Assembly: GCF_015637705.1 (NCBI RefSeq)
Contig: NZ_JADOBE010000004.1
Coordinates: 62,001 to 126,000 of the forward strand
From: Pseudomonas sp. N040
Lineage (GTDB): Bacteria > Pseudomonadota > Gammaproteobacteria > Pseudomonadales > Pseudomonadaceae
DNA: 64,000 bases
Reading direction: 5' to 3'
Each line of letters opens with the position of its first letter. The first letter of the stretch is position 1. A model generated the notes under the pieces. It worked only from the letters and a program-made list of their open reading frames with translations. It did no database searches and was not told where the DNA came from. The position numbers and the translations under genes were made by a program. Of the stretch, positions 12,710-21,641 are shown piece after piece.

Positions 12710-13132
12710 TTACTTATTACGCGAAACTTGCTCGAGCACGGCGCTCAGCTGATCGAGTTTAGCAGAGAGTGCCGCAACGTCCTGATGGGACGGAATGCCC
12801 AGGCGATTCAGCGCGCTGGCAACCCGGTTGTCGAAGCTCTGCTCGATCTTGTCCAACTGAACTTCGACTTTCTCTTTCACACCGGAAACGCTGCTCTTGA
12901 CCGAGTCGATCTGCGAGTTGGCCGCATCGACCTGCTGATGGACCAGCTTCTTGCCTTTCTTCTCGATGCCCTCGCCAGCCTTGACCAGATCCTTGAAGAT
13001 CTCGGCGCTGTCCTGGCCCGCCTTGCTGTATGCGCCGAGACCGGCCAGCCAGATTTTACGCGCGTAAGCCTTGACGTCGTCGAGGACCACACTCTGCGAT
13101 TCGGCTTGTTTCTTGACGGTTGCTTTGGCCAT
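12710..13132 (-). CDS. phaI: PhaI, small phasin
   Basis: A 140-aa phasin family protein homologous to the N-terminal domain of PhaF (shared KIWLAGLGAYSKAG and NRVASALNRLGIPSHQDV segments) but lacking the basic tail. It coats storage granules and influences their size. The ATG is preceded by GAGGTG. First gene of the phaI-phaF pair; a tandem 7-bp repeat lies just upstream (see findings). Confidence 0.95.
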   Translation of the reverse strand: MAKATVKKQAESQSVVLDDVKAYARKIWLAGLGAYSKAGQDSAEIFKDLVKAGEGIEKKGKKLVHQQVDAANSQIDSVKSSVSGVKEKVEVQLDKIEQSFDNRVASALNRLGIPSHQDVAALSAKLDQLSAVLEQVSRNK

Positions 13133-13234
13133 GGTACACCTCGGTTTTCAAGTGAACAGTGAACGCCATTTCAGGCTTTCGGCCAAGGTATAGAAGCGGT
13201 TTAGAAAAGACACACTAGAGGCCACGCGCCCGCC

Positions 13235-13513
13235 TCAGGCGCTCAGCGTTTCATCCAGGGTATTTTCGATTTCCTGCCTGATCGTGCGCTCGAACGCCAT
13301 CAGCAGAAAGCCCAGATCGAGCTCAACCCGCACCCGTTGCGGGTCGACGATGACGCGGCCGTGGGCGCCAACGCGCTTGAAGACCAGTACATCGTCATGC
13401 CAGCGATAGCGAATGTCGTACTTGTTGGAAAGGTGTTCCGCCAGCTCTTCGGCCATATTGCGGACGGCTTCGCGCCCCAGGCTGTGCTGACGTTCGACAA
13501 CAATATGCGACAT
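13235..13513 (-). CDS. PHA system family protein (PHA_gran_rgn)
   Basis: A 92-aa protein of the polyhydroxyalkanoic acid system family found beside pha genes. I start at MSHIVVERQHSLGREA because CGGAG lies 8 nt upstream; a longer frame would add seven residues. The body (KYDIRYRWHDDVLVFKRVGAHGRVIVDPQRVRVELDLGFLL) is the conserved core, possibly a START/Bet v1-like half-fold. Function unknown. It is transcribed in the same direction as phaI, about 100 bp upstream of it. Confidence 0.85.
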   Translation of the reverse strand: MSHIVVERQHSLGREAVRNMAEELAEHLSNKYDIRYRWHDDVLVFKRVGAHGRVIVDPQRVRVELDLGFLLMAFERTIRQEIENTLDETLSA

Positions 13514-13675
13514 GCAGAACTCCGACTGCGGCATTCAAGTGGCGTGACTATATCAGTTAAGTCCGGCAGCGGAATGCAGGAAGCGGCGAGACGCCGCGCG
13601 CGCCGTACAAAACTCCGAATCAACCAGCGCATAACCGGTTAGAATGACGCGCGAAATCAACCCGGTGAAATCAAC

Positions 13676-14446
13676 ATGAACGATCCGCGCAAAGCCCCCG
13701 AGCAGGAACCCACCACGCACTTCGGTTACCAGAACGTGCCGGAGAGCCAGAAGGCCGGCAAGGTGGCTGAAGTATTCCACTCGGTAGCGGCCAAGTACGA
13801 CCTGATGAACGACCTGATGTCTGCTGGCGTTCACCGCCTGTGGAAGCGCTTTACCATCGAGCTTTCCGGCGTCCGCCCGGGTAACCGGGTGCTCGACATC
13901 GCCGGCGGCACCGGCGACCTGACCCGCCAGTTCTCGCGCCTGGTGGGCGCCAGCGGCGAAGTGGTACTGGCCGACATCAATGCCTCGATGCTCAAGGTCG
14001 GGCGTGATCGCCTGCTGGACCTGGGCGTGGCCGGCAACGTGCGCTTTGTCCAGGCCGATGCGGAAAAGCTGCCGTTCCCCGACAACCACTTCGACGTGGT
14101 CACCATCGCCTTCGGGCTGCGCAACGTGACGCACAAGGAGGACGCCCTGCGCTCCATGCTGCGCGTGCTCAAACCGGGCGGACGCCTGCTGGTGCTGGAG
14201 TTTTCCAAGCCCGGCAACAGTCTGCTGTCCAAGGCCTATGACACCTACTCGTTCAGCCTGCTGCCGATGATGGGCAAGCTGATCACCAACGATGCCGACA
14301 GCTATCGCTACCTGGCCGAGTCGATCCGCATGCATCCGGACCAGGAAACGCTCAAGGGCATGATGGCTGACGCCGGCTTTGAACGCGTCACCTACCACAA
14401 CATGACTGGCGGCATTGTCGCCCTGCATCGCGGCATCAAGCCCTAG
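13676..14446 (+). CDS. ubiE: UbiE, demethylmenaquinone/2-polyprenyl-methoxybenzoquinol methyltransferase
   Basis: C-methylation step of ubiquinone (and menaquinone) synthesis using SAM. It is 256 aa: [32 protein letters not shown] is the family signature region, SAM motif I is [12 protein letters not shown] near residue 72, and motif II/III includes [12 protein letters not shown] and [14 protein letters not shown]. It starts the ubiE-ubiJ-ubiB run. Its TAG stop coincides with the left end of a 268-bp MITE that separates it from ubiJ. Confidence 0.97.
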   Translation: MNDPRKAPEQEPTTHFGYQNVPESQKAGKVAEVFHSVAAKYDLMNDLMSAGVHRLWKRFTIELSGVRPGNRVLDIAGGTGDLTRQFSRLVGASGEVVLADINASMLKVGRDRLLDLGVAGNVRFVQADAEKLPFPDNHFDVVTIAFGLRNVTHKEDALRSMLRVLKPGGRLLVLEFSKPGNSLLSKAYDTYSFSLLPMMGKLITNDADSYRYLAESIRMHPDQETLKGMMADAGFERVTYHNMTGGIVALHRGIKP

Positions 14447-14711
14447 GGTCTGTTGACGTTTGGTCACGGCCGCGACGGCGACCCGCTTGACGCAGGACTA
14501 GGCGCGAGGAGAGAGATTTGCTTATTGCCAATGAACGACGAGTAACAACGGCCTGCGCCAAGCGGGTCCCGTCCCTTCGGGTTGCGCGGCAAATCGCGCC
14601 AAGCGTTGTTGCGGGACTTGACAAGGGAATAACCATTGCCGGCGTCCCACGCCTAGCCTGGCGCGATTTGCCGCAGCAACGCGGTTCGCGACCAAACGTC
14701 AACAGACCCTA
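14444..14711. mobile_element. MITE-like element with 22-bp terminal inverted repeats
   Basis: The two ends are perfect 22-bp inverted repeats (14444-14465 and 14690-14711) whose core is GGGTCTGTTGACGTTTGGTC. TA flanks both sides of the GGGTCTG ends, suggesting a TA target duplication. No transposase is encoded; a 64-codon frame inside is best explained as a by-product. Inside are two further inverted-repeat pairs (14480-14496 with 14552-14568; 14586-14601 with 14659-14674), so the RNA can fold into a long outer stem carrying two hairpins. It fills nearly the whole ubiE-ubiJ gap. Confidence 0.88.
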
Positions 14712-14721
14712 AGGTATTCGC

Positions 14722-15339
14722 ATGCTAATCCAGGCATTGCTCGCCGCCGCCGAACAGGGACTGGCGCAGGTACTCAGCCTCGACAGCAGCGCACTCGAGC
14801 GGCTGGCCGGGCTGCAGGGCAAGGTCATCGAGATCGACTGCCAGAACCCGCCTGCACGCCTCTTCCTGCTGCCCGACAGCACCGGCCTGCGGCTGGCGGC
14901 GCAGTGGCAGGCCCCTGCCGACTGCAGCCTCAGGGCTCCCGCCGCGCGGCTGCTGCAACTGGTCGTGAGCAAGGACAAGAGCGCGGTGCTGCATGCGGCA
15001 GATGTCGACCTGGATGGCGACAGCGCCGTGCTCCTGGAGCTGGCGGGCATACTGCAAGACCTCGAACTCGACTGGGAATACCAGTTGTCACGCTGGCTGG
15101 GCCCGGTTGCCAGCCAGGTGCTGGGCAGCACGCTGCGCAGTACCGCGCAGTGGTCCGGCAACAGCCTGGAGCGCCTGCGCCACAACCTCGCCGACTATCT
15201 CGGCGAGGAGTCCCGGGCCCTGGTTGGCCAGCGCGAGGCCGCCGCCCGCTTCAATGAACTGGACCAGCTCAAGCTCTCCCTCGATCGCCTGGACGCCCGC
15301 ATCGAGCGCCTGGCCCGCAAGGTCAACGACACCCCATGA
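14722..15339 (+). CDS. ubiJ: UbiJ, ubiquinone biosynthesis accessory factor (SCP2 domain)
   Basis: A 205-aa protein with an N-terminal SCP2 sterol-carrier-like lipid-binding domain (about 15-110) and a C-terminal helical region ([18 protein letters not shown]). UbiJ organises the cytosolic Ubi complex and holds prenylated intermediates. It lies between ubiE and ubiB as in other gammaproteobacteria and overlaps ubiB by 4 bp (ATGA). The MITE just upstream may supply or interfere with expression from ubiE. Confidence 0.93.
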   Translation: MLIQALLAAAEQGLAQVLSLDSSALERLAGLQGKVIEIDCQNPPARLFLLPDSTGLRLAAQWQAPADCSLRAPAARLLQLVVSKDKSAVLHAADVDLDGDSAVLLELAGILQDLELDWEYQLSRWLGPVASQVLGSTLRSTAQWSGNSLERLRHNLADYLGEESRALVGQREAAARFNELDQLKLSLDRLDARIERLARKVNDTP

Positions 15340-16925
15340 AGCTGCTCGCCGCCCGCCGCCTGCTGCGCATCCTGCGCGTGACCATCCACTACCAGCTGGA
15401 TGACCTGCTGCTGGCCCTGCCCCTGCCCTGGTGGCTGCGCCTGTTCGGTCGCTGCCTGCCCTGGCATTGGCTGCCACGCCGGCCACTGCAACTGTCCCGC
15501 GGCGCACGAATCCGCCTGGCGCTGGAGGATCTCGGGCCGATCTTCATCAAGTTCGGCCAGCTGCTTTCCACCCGCCGCGACCTGCTGCCACCAGACATTT
15601 CCGACGAGCTGGCGCGCCTGCAGGATCAGGTTCCCCCCTTCGACTCCGGACAGGCCGTTGCGCTGATCGAAAAGCAGCTCGGCCTGCCCCTCGACCAGGC
15701 GTTCGCCCGTTTCGATCGCGAGGCGCTGGCCTCGGCCTCGATCGCCCAGGTGCATGCCGCGCAGCTGCGCAGCGGCGAAGAAGTGGTGGTCAAGGTGATT
15801 CGTCCGGGCTTGCGCCCGGTGATCCGCCAGGACATCGCCTGGCTGTTCGTGTTGGCCCGGCTCGCGGAAAAAGTCTCCGCGGATGCGCGACGCCTGCGCC
15901 CGATCGAAGTGGTGGCCGACTACGAGCGGACCATCTACGACGAGCTCGACCTGCTGCGCGAAGCGGCCAACACCAGCCAGCTGCGGCGCAACTTCGAGCA
16001 TTCGCCGATGCTCTACGTGCCGCAGGTCTACTGGGACTGGTGCCGGCCCCAGGTGCTGGTACTGGAGCGCATCTACGGCGTCGCGGTAACCGACATGGCC
16101 GGTCTGGCCAGGCAGGGCACCAACATGAAGCTGCTCGCCGAGCGGGGCGTGGAAATCTTCTTCACCCAGGTATTCCGCGACAGCTTTTTCCATGCCGACA
16201 TGCACCCGGGCAATATCTTTGTCAGCAACCGGAACCCCGCCGATCCACAGTACATCGCGATTGATTGCGGCATCATCGGCACCCTCACACCGGAGGACCA
16301 GGACTACCTGGCGCGCAACCTGTTCGCCTTCTTCAAGCGCGACTACCGCAAGGTCGCCCAGTTGCATATCGACTCCGGCTGGGTTCCGGCCAATACCCGG
16401 GTCAACGACTTCGAAGCCGCCATCCGCACCGTCTGCGAGCCGATCTTCGAGAAACCGCTGAAGGACATTTCCTTCGGCCAGGTACTGCTGCGCCTGTTCC
16501 AGACCGCCCGCCGCTTCAACATGGAAGTGCAGCCGCAGCTGGTCCTGCTGCAGAAAACCCTGCTCAACATCGAAGGCCTTGGCCGTCAGCTATACCCGGA
16601 GCTCGACCTGTGGAGCACCGCGCAACCGTTCCTGGAGCGCTGGATGCGCGAGCGGGTCAATCCGTTGCAACTGCTGCGCAACCTGCAATTGCAGGCCGAA
16701 CAGGTGCCGCACCTGTCGCAGATCGCCCGCGAGACACTCGAGCGCTTCACCTTGCCGGCCGCCAGCGCACCGCCCCCCGCGCCACAGGCTGGCAACTGGC
16801 CCGAGCGCCTGCTCGGCGTGACCCTGCTCGGCGGCGGGGTACTGCAGCAACCGCTGCTCCAGCTCAGTAGCTGGCCGGCCGCACTGCTGATCGTCGGCGG
16901 GCTGTATCTGGTCCTGCGCCGATAG
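15336..16925 (+). CDS. ubiB: UbiB, atypical ABC1/ADCK-family kinase-like protein
   Basis: Membrane-associated atypical kinase/ATPase required for ubiquinone production, thought to help extract lipid intermediates from the membrane. It is 529 aa with the signature [15 protein letters not shown] (KxGQ motif, about 70-83), ASIAQVHAA (A-rich nucleotide loop), and catalytic HADMHPGN near residue 285. Two hydrophobic segments at the C terminus (about 495-528) anchor it in the inner membrane. The N-terminal start overlaps ubiJ. Confidence 0.97.
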   Translation: MKLLAARRLLRILRVTIHYQLDDLLLALPLPWWLRLFGRCLPWHWLPRRPLQLSRGARIRLALEDLGPIFIKFGQLLSTRRDLLPPDISDELARLQDQVPPFDSGQAVALIEKQLGLPLDQAFARFDREALASASIAQVHAAQLRSGEEVVVKVIRPGLRPVIRQDIAWLFVLARLAEKVSADARRLRPIEVVADYERTIYDELDLLREAANTSQLRRNFEHSPMLYVPQVYWDWCRPQVLVLERIYGVAVTDMAGLARQGTNMKLLAERGVEIFFTQVFRDSFFHADMHPGNIFVSNRNPADPQYIAIDCGIIGTLTPEDQDYLARNLFAFFKRDYRKVAQLHIDSGWVPANTRVNDFEAAIRTVCEPIFEKPLKDISFGQVLLRLFQTARRFNMEVQPQLVLLQKTLLNIEGLGRQLYPELDLWSTAQPFLERWMRERVNPLQLLRNLQLQAEQVPHLSQIARETLERFTLPAASAPPPAPQAGNWPERLLGVTLLGGGVLQQPLLQLSSWPAALLIVGGLYLVLRR

Positions 16926-16999
16926 CCACTGCACGTAGCGGCTGGCAAACTAGTCGTAATTTTTCCGGCAGCCGGGTCTGCCCCGTTCTGGAACGCGCA

Positions 17000-17401
17000 A
17001 TGAGCAACTGGCTGGATGAAATCAAGTGGGACAGCAACGGCCTGGTGCCGGCGATTGCCCAGGACTACAAGACTGGCCGTGTGCTGATGATGGCCTGGAT
17101 GAACCGCGAGGCCCTGCAGTTGACGGCGACCGAAGGCCGGGCGATTTACTGGTCGCGCTCGCGCAACAAGCTGTGGCGCAAGGGGGAGGAATCCGGCCAC
17201 GTGCAAAAACTGCACGAACTGCGCCTGGACTGTGATGCCGACGTGATCATCCTGATGGTTGAACAACTGGGCGGTATCGCCTGTCATACTGGACGCGAGA
17301 GCTGCTTTTATCGCGTCTACGACAACCACGGCTGGCAGACCGTCGACCCGGTACTGAAAGACCCGCAGGCCATCTACCAGGCAGGACACGCCCATGACTG
17401 A
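17000..17401 (+). CDS. hisI: HisI, phosphoribosyl-AMP cyclohydrolase
   Basis: Third step of histidine biosynthesis, opening the adenine ring of phosphoribosyl-AMP. It is 133 aa: [22 protein letters not shown] is the N-terminal signature, [18 protein letters not shown] carries substrate contacts, and the Zn/Mg ligands are in [10 protein letters not shown] and [15 protein letters not shown]. It is a separate gene from hisE (not the fused enteric HisIE), overlapping it by 8 bp. Confidence 0.97.
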   Translation: MSNWLDEIKWDSNGLVPAIAQDYKTGRVLMMAWMNREALQLTATEGRAIYWSRSRNKLWRKGEESGHVQKLHELRLDCDADVIILMVEQLGGIACHTGRESCFYRVYDNHGWQTVDPVLKDPQAIYQAGHAHD

Positions 17402-17744
17402 GCACAGCATGACTGACACCCTGAGCCGGCTGGCCGCGGTAATCGAATCGCGCAAGGGCGCCGCCGCCGATAGCTCCTACGTGGCCAGCCTGTATCACAA
17501 GGGCCTGAACAAGATCCTCGAGAAGGTCGGCGAAGAGTCGATCGAAACCATCCTGGCGGCCAAGGATGCCGCCATCAGCGGCGACACCAGCGAACTGGTG
17601 TACGAAACAGCTGACCTGTGGTTTCACACCCTAGTCATGCTGGCAGAGCTCGGACAGCACCCGCAGTCCGTGATCAACGAACTCGAAAGGCGCTTCGGCC
17701 TCTCCGGCCACGCCGAGAAAGCCGCACGCTCGGCAACCGACTAA
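17394..17744 (+). CDS. hisE: HisE, phosphoribosyl-ATP pyrophosphohydrolase
   Basis: Second step of histidine synthesis, an all-alpha MazG-like NTP pyrophosphatase. It is 116 aa with [19 protein letters not shown] and [17 protein letters not shown], which carry the metal-binding Glu/Asp residues. The ATG at 17394 overlaps hisI and has AGGA about 7 nt upstream; the ATG at 17409 would give the 111-aa form seen in some relatives but has no ribosome-binding sequence. Confidence 0.96.
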   Translation: MTEHSMTDTLSRLAAVIESRKGAAADSSYVASLYHKGLNKILEKVGEESIETILAAKDAAISGDTSELVYETADLWFHTLVMLAELGQHPQSVINELERRFGLSGHAEKAARSATD

Positions 17745-17768
17745 CTTTCAGCTACAGGGATTCATCAA

Positions 17769-18014
17769 ATGGGCATTTTCGATATCAAGCACTGGCTGGT
17801 CATCCTGATCGTGGTGATCCTGGTGTTCGGCACCAAACGCCTGAAGAACCTTGGTTCCGACCTGGGCGAAACCATCAAGGGTTTCCGCAAGGCCATGAAC
17901 ACTGAGGACGACGCCAGCAAGCCGGAGCCACCGGCGAGCAGCGAGGCACGTCAGCCGCCGCAAACGATCGACGCACAGGCACAGAAAATTGAAGACCCTG
18001 TCCGCAAGGACTGA
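17769..18014 (+). CDS. tatA: TatA, twin-arginine translocase pore subunit
   Basis: Forms the size-adjustable translocation pore for folded proteins. It has 81 aa: one membrane helix (about 6-22, [17 protein letters not shown]), the FGTKRL hinge, an amphipathic helix ([18 protein letters not shown]) and a disordered acidic tail. First gene of tatABC, 24 bp after hisE. Confidence 0.96.
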   Translation: MGIFDIKHWLVILIVVILVFGTKRLKNLGSDLGETIKGFRKAMNTEDDASKPEPPASSEARQPPQTIDAQAQKIEDPVRKD

Positions 18015-18031
18015 GCAGGCGTATTACCTCA

Positions 18032-18379
18032 ATGTTCGAGATCGGCTTCTCCGAATTGCTTCTGGTGGGCTTGGTGGCACTCCTGGTCTTCGGCCCCGAG
18101 CGCCTGCCGGGGGCTGCGCGCCTGGCGGGCCTGTGGATTGGCCGCCTGAAGCGCAGCTTCCAGAGCGTCAAGCAGGAAGTGGAGCGCGAGCTGGGTGCCG
18201 ACGAGGTGCGCCGCCAGCTGCATAACGAGCAGATATTGCAGATGGAACGCGAACTCCAGCAGTCGCAGCAGCTGCCCCCCGCGCTAGCGGCAGAGCCGCC
18301 TGCCGGTGCAGCGGACGCGACGGCGGACAGCGCCAGTCCTGCGGCCACAAGCGAAGTGCCGCCGGTGCGCCCGGCATGA
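18032..18379 (+). CDS. tatB: TatB, twin-arginine translocase receptor subunit
   Basis: Part of the TatBC receptor that binds twin-arginine signal peptides. It is 115 aa with the TatB-type N terminus [26 protein letters not shown], an amphipathic helix (about 30-55), and an Ala/Pro/Gln-rich tail. It overlaps tatC by 4 bp (ATGA). Confidence 0.95.
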   Translation: MFEIGFSELLLVGLVALLVFGPERLPGAARLAGLWIGRLKRSFQSVKQEVERELGADEVRRQLHNEQILQMERELQQSQQLPPALAAEPPAGAADATADSASPAATSEVPPVRPA

Positions 18380-19158
18380 ACCAGCCCCCCGAACACGACG
18401 CAGAGATGCCGCTGGTGGCCCATCTCACCGAGCTGCGTTCGCGCCTGCTGCACTGCGTGATCGCCATCTTCCTGGTGTTCGCCGGGCTGTTCTACTTTGC
18501 CCAGGATATCTACACGATTGTCTCGGCGCCGTTGCGCGCCTACCTGCCGCAAGGCGCGACCATGATTGCCACCGGCGTCGCCTCGCCCTTCCTGACGCCG
18601 TTCAAGCTCACCGCCTGGTGCGCCCTGTTCCTCAGCATTCCGATCATCCTGCAACAGCTCTGGGGCTTCATGGCCCCGGGGTTGTACAGCCACGAAAAGC
18701 GCATTGCCGTGCCGCTGCTGGCTTCGAGCATTCTGCTGTTCTATGCCGGCATGGCCTTCGCCTACTTCCTGGTGTTCCCGCTGATGTTTCATTTCTTTGC
18801 CAGCGTGACCCCGGAAGGGGTCTCGATGATGACCGACATCAACGAATACCTCGACTTCGTGCTCACCCTGTTCTTCGCCTTTGGCGTGGCCTTCGAGATT
18901 CCGGTGGCAACCTTCCTGGTGATCTGGATCGGCGTGGTCGACGTCACCACCCTGAGCAAGAGCCGCCCTTACGTGATCGTTGGCTGCTTCGTGGTCGGCA
19001 TGATCCTGACGCCACCGGACATCTTCTCGCAGACACTGCTGGCCGTCCCCATGTGGCTGCTGTTCGAGATCGGCCTGTTGTTCGGCCGGCTGGTGCGCCG
19101 GGATCCGCCCGCTACCGGGGACGCGCGTGAAAATCAGCCGCCCGCAGCGTTACCGTGA
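18376..19158 (+). CDS. tatC: TatC, twin-arginine translocase core subunit
   Basis: Polytopic inner-membrane protein (260 aa, six helices) that recognises the RR motif. Family signatures are [15 protein letters not shown] at the N terminus and FGVAFEIPV in the fourth helix region. It overlaps tatB at its start and rsmE at its end (GTGA), so tatABC-rsmE is one tightly packed unit. Confidence 0.97.
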   Translation: MNQPPEHDAEMPLVAHLTELRSRLLHCVIAIFLVFAGLFYFAQDIYTIVSAPLRAYLPQGATMIATGVASPFLTPFKLTAWCALFLSIPIILQQLWGFMAPGLYSHEKRIAVPLLASSILLFYAGMAFAYFLVFPLMFHFFASVTPEGVSMMTDINEYLDFVLTLFFAFGVAFEIPVATFLVIWIGVVDVTTLSKSRPYVIVGCFVVGMILTPPDIFSQTLLAVPMWLLFEIGLLFGRLVRRDPPATGDARENQPPAALP

Positions 19159-19862
19159 ACCTGCTGCTGCTGGAGGAGGCTGACTTCCTCGGCCCCGGAC
19201 GGGTACTCCTGCAGGGGCGCCGGCTGCAGCACCTGCACGCCGTGCAACGGGTTGCACTGGGCGACCGGCTGCGTGTCGGCCGGCTTGGCGGCCTGATGGG
19301 CGAGGGGCAGATCACCGCCCTGGATGCCGAGAACGCCGAACTGCTGGTCCAGCTGGACCAGCCGGCACCGGAAAAACTGCCGATCACCCTGCTGCTGGCC
19401 CTGCCGCGGCCGAAGATGCTCAAGCGCGTGTTGCAGACCGTCAGCGCCATGGGCGTGCCCCGGCTGATCCTGCTGAACAGCTACCGGGTGGAAAAAAGCT
19501 TCTGGCAGACGCCGTTCCTGCAGCCGGAGGCGATCCGCGAGCAACTGCTGCTCGGCCTAGAACAGGCGCGGGACACCGTGCTGCCGGAAGTGAGCATCGA
19601 GAAACGCTTCAAGCCGTTCGTCGAGGATCGTTTGCCGGCGCTGGCCGCCGGCAGCCTCGGCCTGACCGGTCACCCCGGCGACTTCCCGCCCTGCCCGCGC
19701 GCCCTGACCCAGGCTGTCACGCTGGCCATCGGCCCCGAAGGCGGCTGGATTCCCTACGAGGTGGAACTGTTGCGCCAGGCCGGCCTGCAACCGGTGCAAC
19801 TGGGCGCGCGCATCCTGCGCGTGGAGAACGCGGTTGCCGCGCTGCTGGCCCGCCTGTTTTAG
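19155..19862 (+). CDS. rsmE: RsmE, 16S rRNA m3U1498 methyltransferase
   Basis: SPOUT-fold methyltransferase modifying U1498 of 16S rRNA. It is 235 aa with an N-terminal PUA-like domain (about 1-70) and the SPOUT knot at the C terminus ([16 protein letters not shown] ... [12 protein letters not shown]). It starts with GTG within the tatC stop codon (GTGA), indicating coupling. Confidence 0.95.
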   Translation: MNLLLLEEADFLGPGRVLLQGRRLQHLHAVQRVALGDRLRVGRLGGLMGEGQITALDAENAELLVQLDQPAPEKLPITLLLALPRPKMLKRVLQTVSAMGVPRLILLNSYRVEKSFWQTPFLQPEAIREQLLLGLEQARDTVLPEVSIEKRFKPFVEDRLPALAAGSLGLTGHPGDFPPCPRALTQAVTLAIGPEGGWIPYEVELLRQAGLQPVQLGARILRVENAVAALLARLF

Positions 19863-19929
19863 CGCATTGCCACAGACAGCCCGGAGCGCAGCCAAGTAAA
19901 CTGGCGCCCGGCCTTCCACGGTTATTCCC

Positions 19930-20817
19930 ATGCAACCCACCAATCCGCCGCGCGGTTATCTGCTCGGCATCAGCGCCTACCTGATCTGGGGCTTGTTTCC
20001 CCTCTACTTCAAAGCCATCGAGCAGATTCCGGCATTCGAGATCATTGTCCACCGGATCATCTGGTCGGCCCTGTTCGGCGCGCTCCTGCTGCTGGTGTGG
20101 AAACATCCCGGATGGTGGTCGGAACTGCGCGGCAACCCCCGGCGGCTGGCGGTGCTGACGCTGTCGGGCGCGCTGATCGCGACCAACTGGCTGGTGTATG
20201 TCTGGTCGGTGAACAACGGGCGCATGCTCGAGGCCAGCCTCGGCTACTACATCAACCCGCTGGTCAATGTGCTGCTCGGCCTGTTGCTGCTCGGCGAACG
20301 CCTGCGCCGCCTGCAATGGCTGGCCGTCGGCCTCGCCGCACTGGGCGTGGCGCAACAGCTGTGGCAACTGGGCAGCCTGCCGTGGGTATCGCTGGTGCTG
20401 GCCCTTTCGTTTGGCGGCTACGGCCTGATTCGCAAACAGGCCCCGGTGCAGGCACTGCCAGGGCTGGTGGTGGAAACCTGGCTGCTGCTGCCACTGGCGC
20501 TGCTCTGGTTACTGCTCAGCCCGCAAGCACCGACCCTGCAGCCCGCATTCTGGAACAGCAGCACTGCGCTCTGGCTGATTGCCGCCGGGCCAGTCACGCT
20601 GCTGCCGCTGTTGTGCTTCAACGCTGCCGCGCGGCATCTGCCCTACGCTGCCCTTGGCTTTCTGCAATATGTGGCGCCGACCCTGGTGCTGCTGCAAGCG
20701 GTCTGGCTGTTTGGCGAGCATCTGGGGACAAGCCAGCTGCTGTCCTTCATCTGCATCTGGGCGGGACTGGGCGTGTACAGCCTGGATGTCTGGCTGAGCC
20801 TGCGCAGGCGCCGCTGA
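19930..20817 (+). CDS. rarD: RarD-type EamA family transporter
   Basis: A ten-helix drug/metabolite-superfamily permease (295 aa). The N terminus GYLLGISAYLIWGLFPLYFKAI and WLVYVWSVNNGRMLEASLGYYINPLV are diagnostic of RarD; RarD proteins have been connected with chloramphenicol tolerance and, in some bacteria, amino acid export. Substrate here unknown. It is convergent with the gcvR-like gene; the 272-bp gap holds DnaA-box-like sites and a long inverted repeat. Confidence 0.88.
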   Translation: MQPTNPPRGYLLGISAYLIWGLFPLYFKAIEQIPAFEIIVHRIIWSALFGALLLLVWKHPGWWSELRGNPRRLAVLTLSGALIATNWLVYVWSVNNGRMLEASLGYYINPLVNVLLGLLLLGERLRRLQWLAVGLAALGVAQQLWQLGSLPWVSLVLALSFGGYGLIRKQAPVQALPGLVVETWLLLPLALLWLLLSPQAPTLQPAFWNSSTALWLIAAGPVTLLPLLCFNAAARHLPYAALGFLQYVAPTLVLLQAVWLFGEHLGTSQLLSFICIWAGLGVYSLDVWLSLRRRR

Positions 20818-20880
20818 GCAGAAAATGCACAGCCCGCTGCAGCCCTCCGTGGCTGTGGGCTGGCGCGAGTCATCCCGAGC

Positions 20881-21027
20881 TTATCCACAGAAGCATCCCC
20901 GGCATTTGTGCGAAACCCGTTGTTCTTGCTGCTTTTTTAGCCAGGTTGCGGAGAGGCCTGCGGCACTAGCGCAGGCTCCGAGGCTCCCCAGCTTATCCAC
21001 AGAGACGTCCACCCCGGCTGGGGATAA
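20881..21027. promoter_or_regulatory. Cluster of DnaA-box-like sequences
   Basis: TTATCCACA occurs perfectly at 20881-20889 and 20993-21001 on the plus strand, and TTATCCCCA (one mismatch from consensus) on the minus strand at 21019-21027, all in the rarD/gcvR intergenic region. A 7-bp hairpin (GCCTGCG/CGCAGGC, 20956-20976) lies between. Possible titration or regulatory site for DnaA; chance occurrence not excluded. Confidence 0.5.
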
Positions 21028-21033
21028 GCGGCC

Positions 21034-21091
21034 AGGAGCCTGGCGGACTTAACGCTGCCCTGCTGCGGGCGGTCAAGTCCGACAGGCTCCT
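21034..21091. terminator. Long inverted repeat at the convergent rarD/gcvR end
   Basis: Arms 21034-21050 (AGGAGCCTGGCGGACTT) and 21075-21091 (AAGTCCGACAGGCTCCT) are complementary at 16 of 17 positions and enclose a 24-nt loop with partial further pairing. The right arm overlaps the gcvR stop codon. No U-tract, so a role as terminator or mRNA 3'-end stabiliser is inferred. Confidence 0.5.
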
Positions 21092-21608
21092 AGTCCTCGG
21101 GGCGCAGGTTGAGCTCGACCATCAGGTCGTCGGCCAGGGCCTCCAGCCGCGCCTGCAGGGCATCCAGGGTCAGCCCCAGCGGCACTGCCAGCAGGGCCTC
21201 GGCGTGAAACAGCGGTTCGCTGCTCATCGGCGCCGGCACCACTTCGGTGGTGAAACGCTCCAGATTGACCCCCTGCTCGGCCAGCGCACGGGTGATGTCA
21301 CGCACGATGCCGGGGCGATCATTGCCGACCAGATCCAGGTGGATCGGTTTCCAGGTACAGGATGGCTCGATGCCGCTCTGCGCCACCAGCACGCGGATGC
21401 CCTGGCTGGCCAGGCCCTGCAGCGCCTGCACCAGCTCGTCATAGGCCTCGGCCGGCACCGCCACCCGCAGAATGCCGGCAAACTGTCCGGCCATCCGCGA
21501 CATGCGGCTCTCCAGCCAGTTACCGCCGTGTCCGGCCACGCATTGGGCCACCTTCTCCACCAGCCCCGGCTGATCCGGGGCAATTACCGTCAGAACCAGA
21601 TGATCCAC
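21090..21608 (-). CDS. gcvR: Glycine cleavage regulator-like double ACT-domain protein
   Basis: A 172-aa protein with two ACT domains: residues 1-75 (LVLTVIAPDQPGLVEKVAQCVAGHGGNW) and about 90-165 (IHLDLVGNDRPGIVRDITRALAEQGVNLERF). This is the GcvR layout; in E. coli GcvR antagonises GcvA according to glycine level. No gcvA is in the window, so the regulatory partner is unknown. It follows the GNAT gene on the same strand with a 33-bp gap. Confidence 0.82.
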   Translation of the reverse strand: MDHLVLTVIAPDQPGLVEKVAQCVAGHGGNWLESRMSRMAGQFAGILRVAVPAEAYDELVQALQGLASQGIRVLVAQSGIEPSCTWKPIHLDLVGNDRPGIVRDITRALAEQGVNLERFTTEVVPAPMSSEPLFHAEALLAVPLGLTLDALQARLEALADDLMVELNLRPED

Positions 21609-21641
21609 GCTCGACTCCTTGCCATAAAAATCGCCCGGCCC

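Noticed and set aside
14518..14712. 64-codon frame inside the ubiE-ubiJ element
   Set aside because: Contained within the MITE, overlapping its right terminal repeat; no domain. Taken as repeat-derived.
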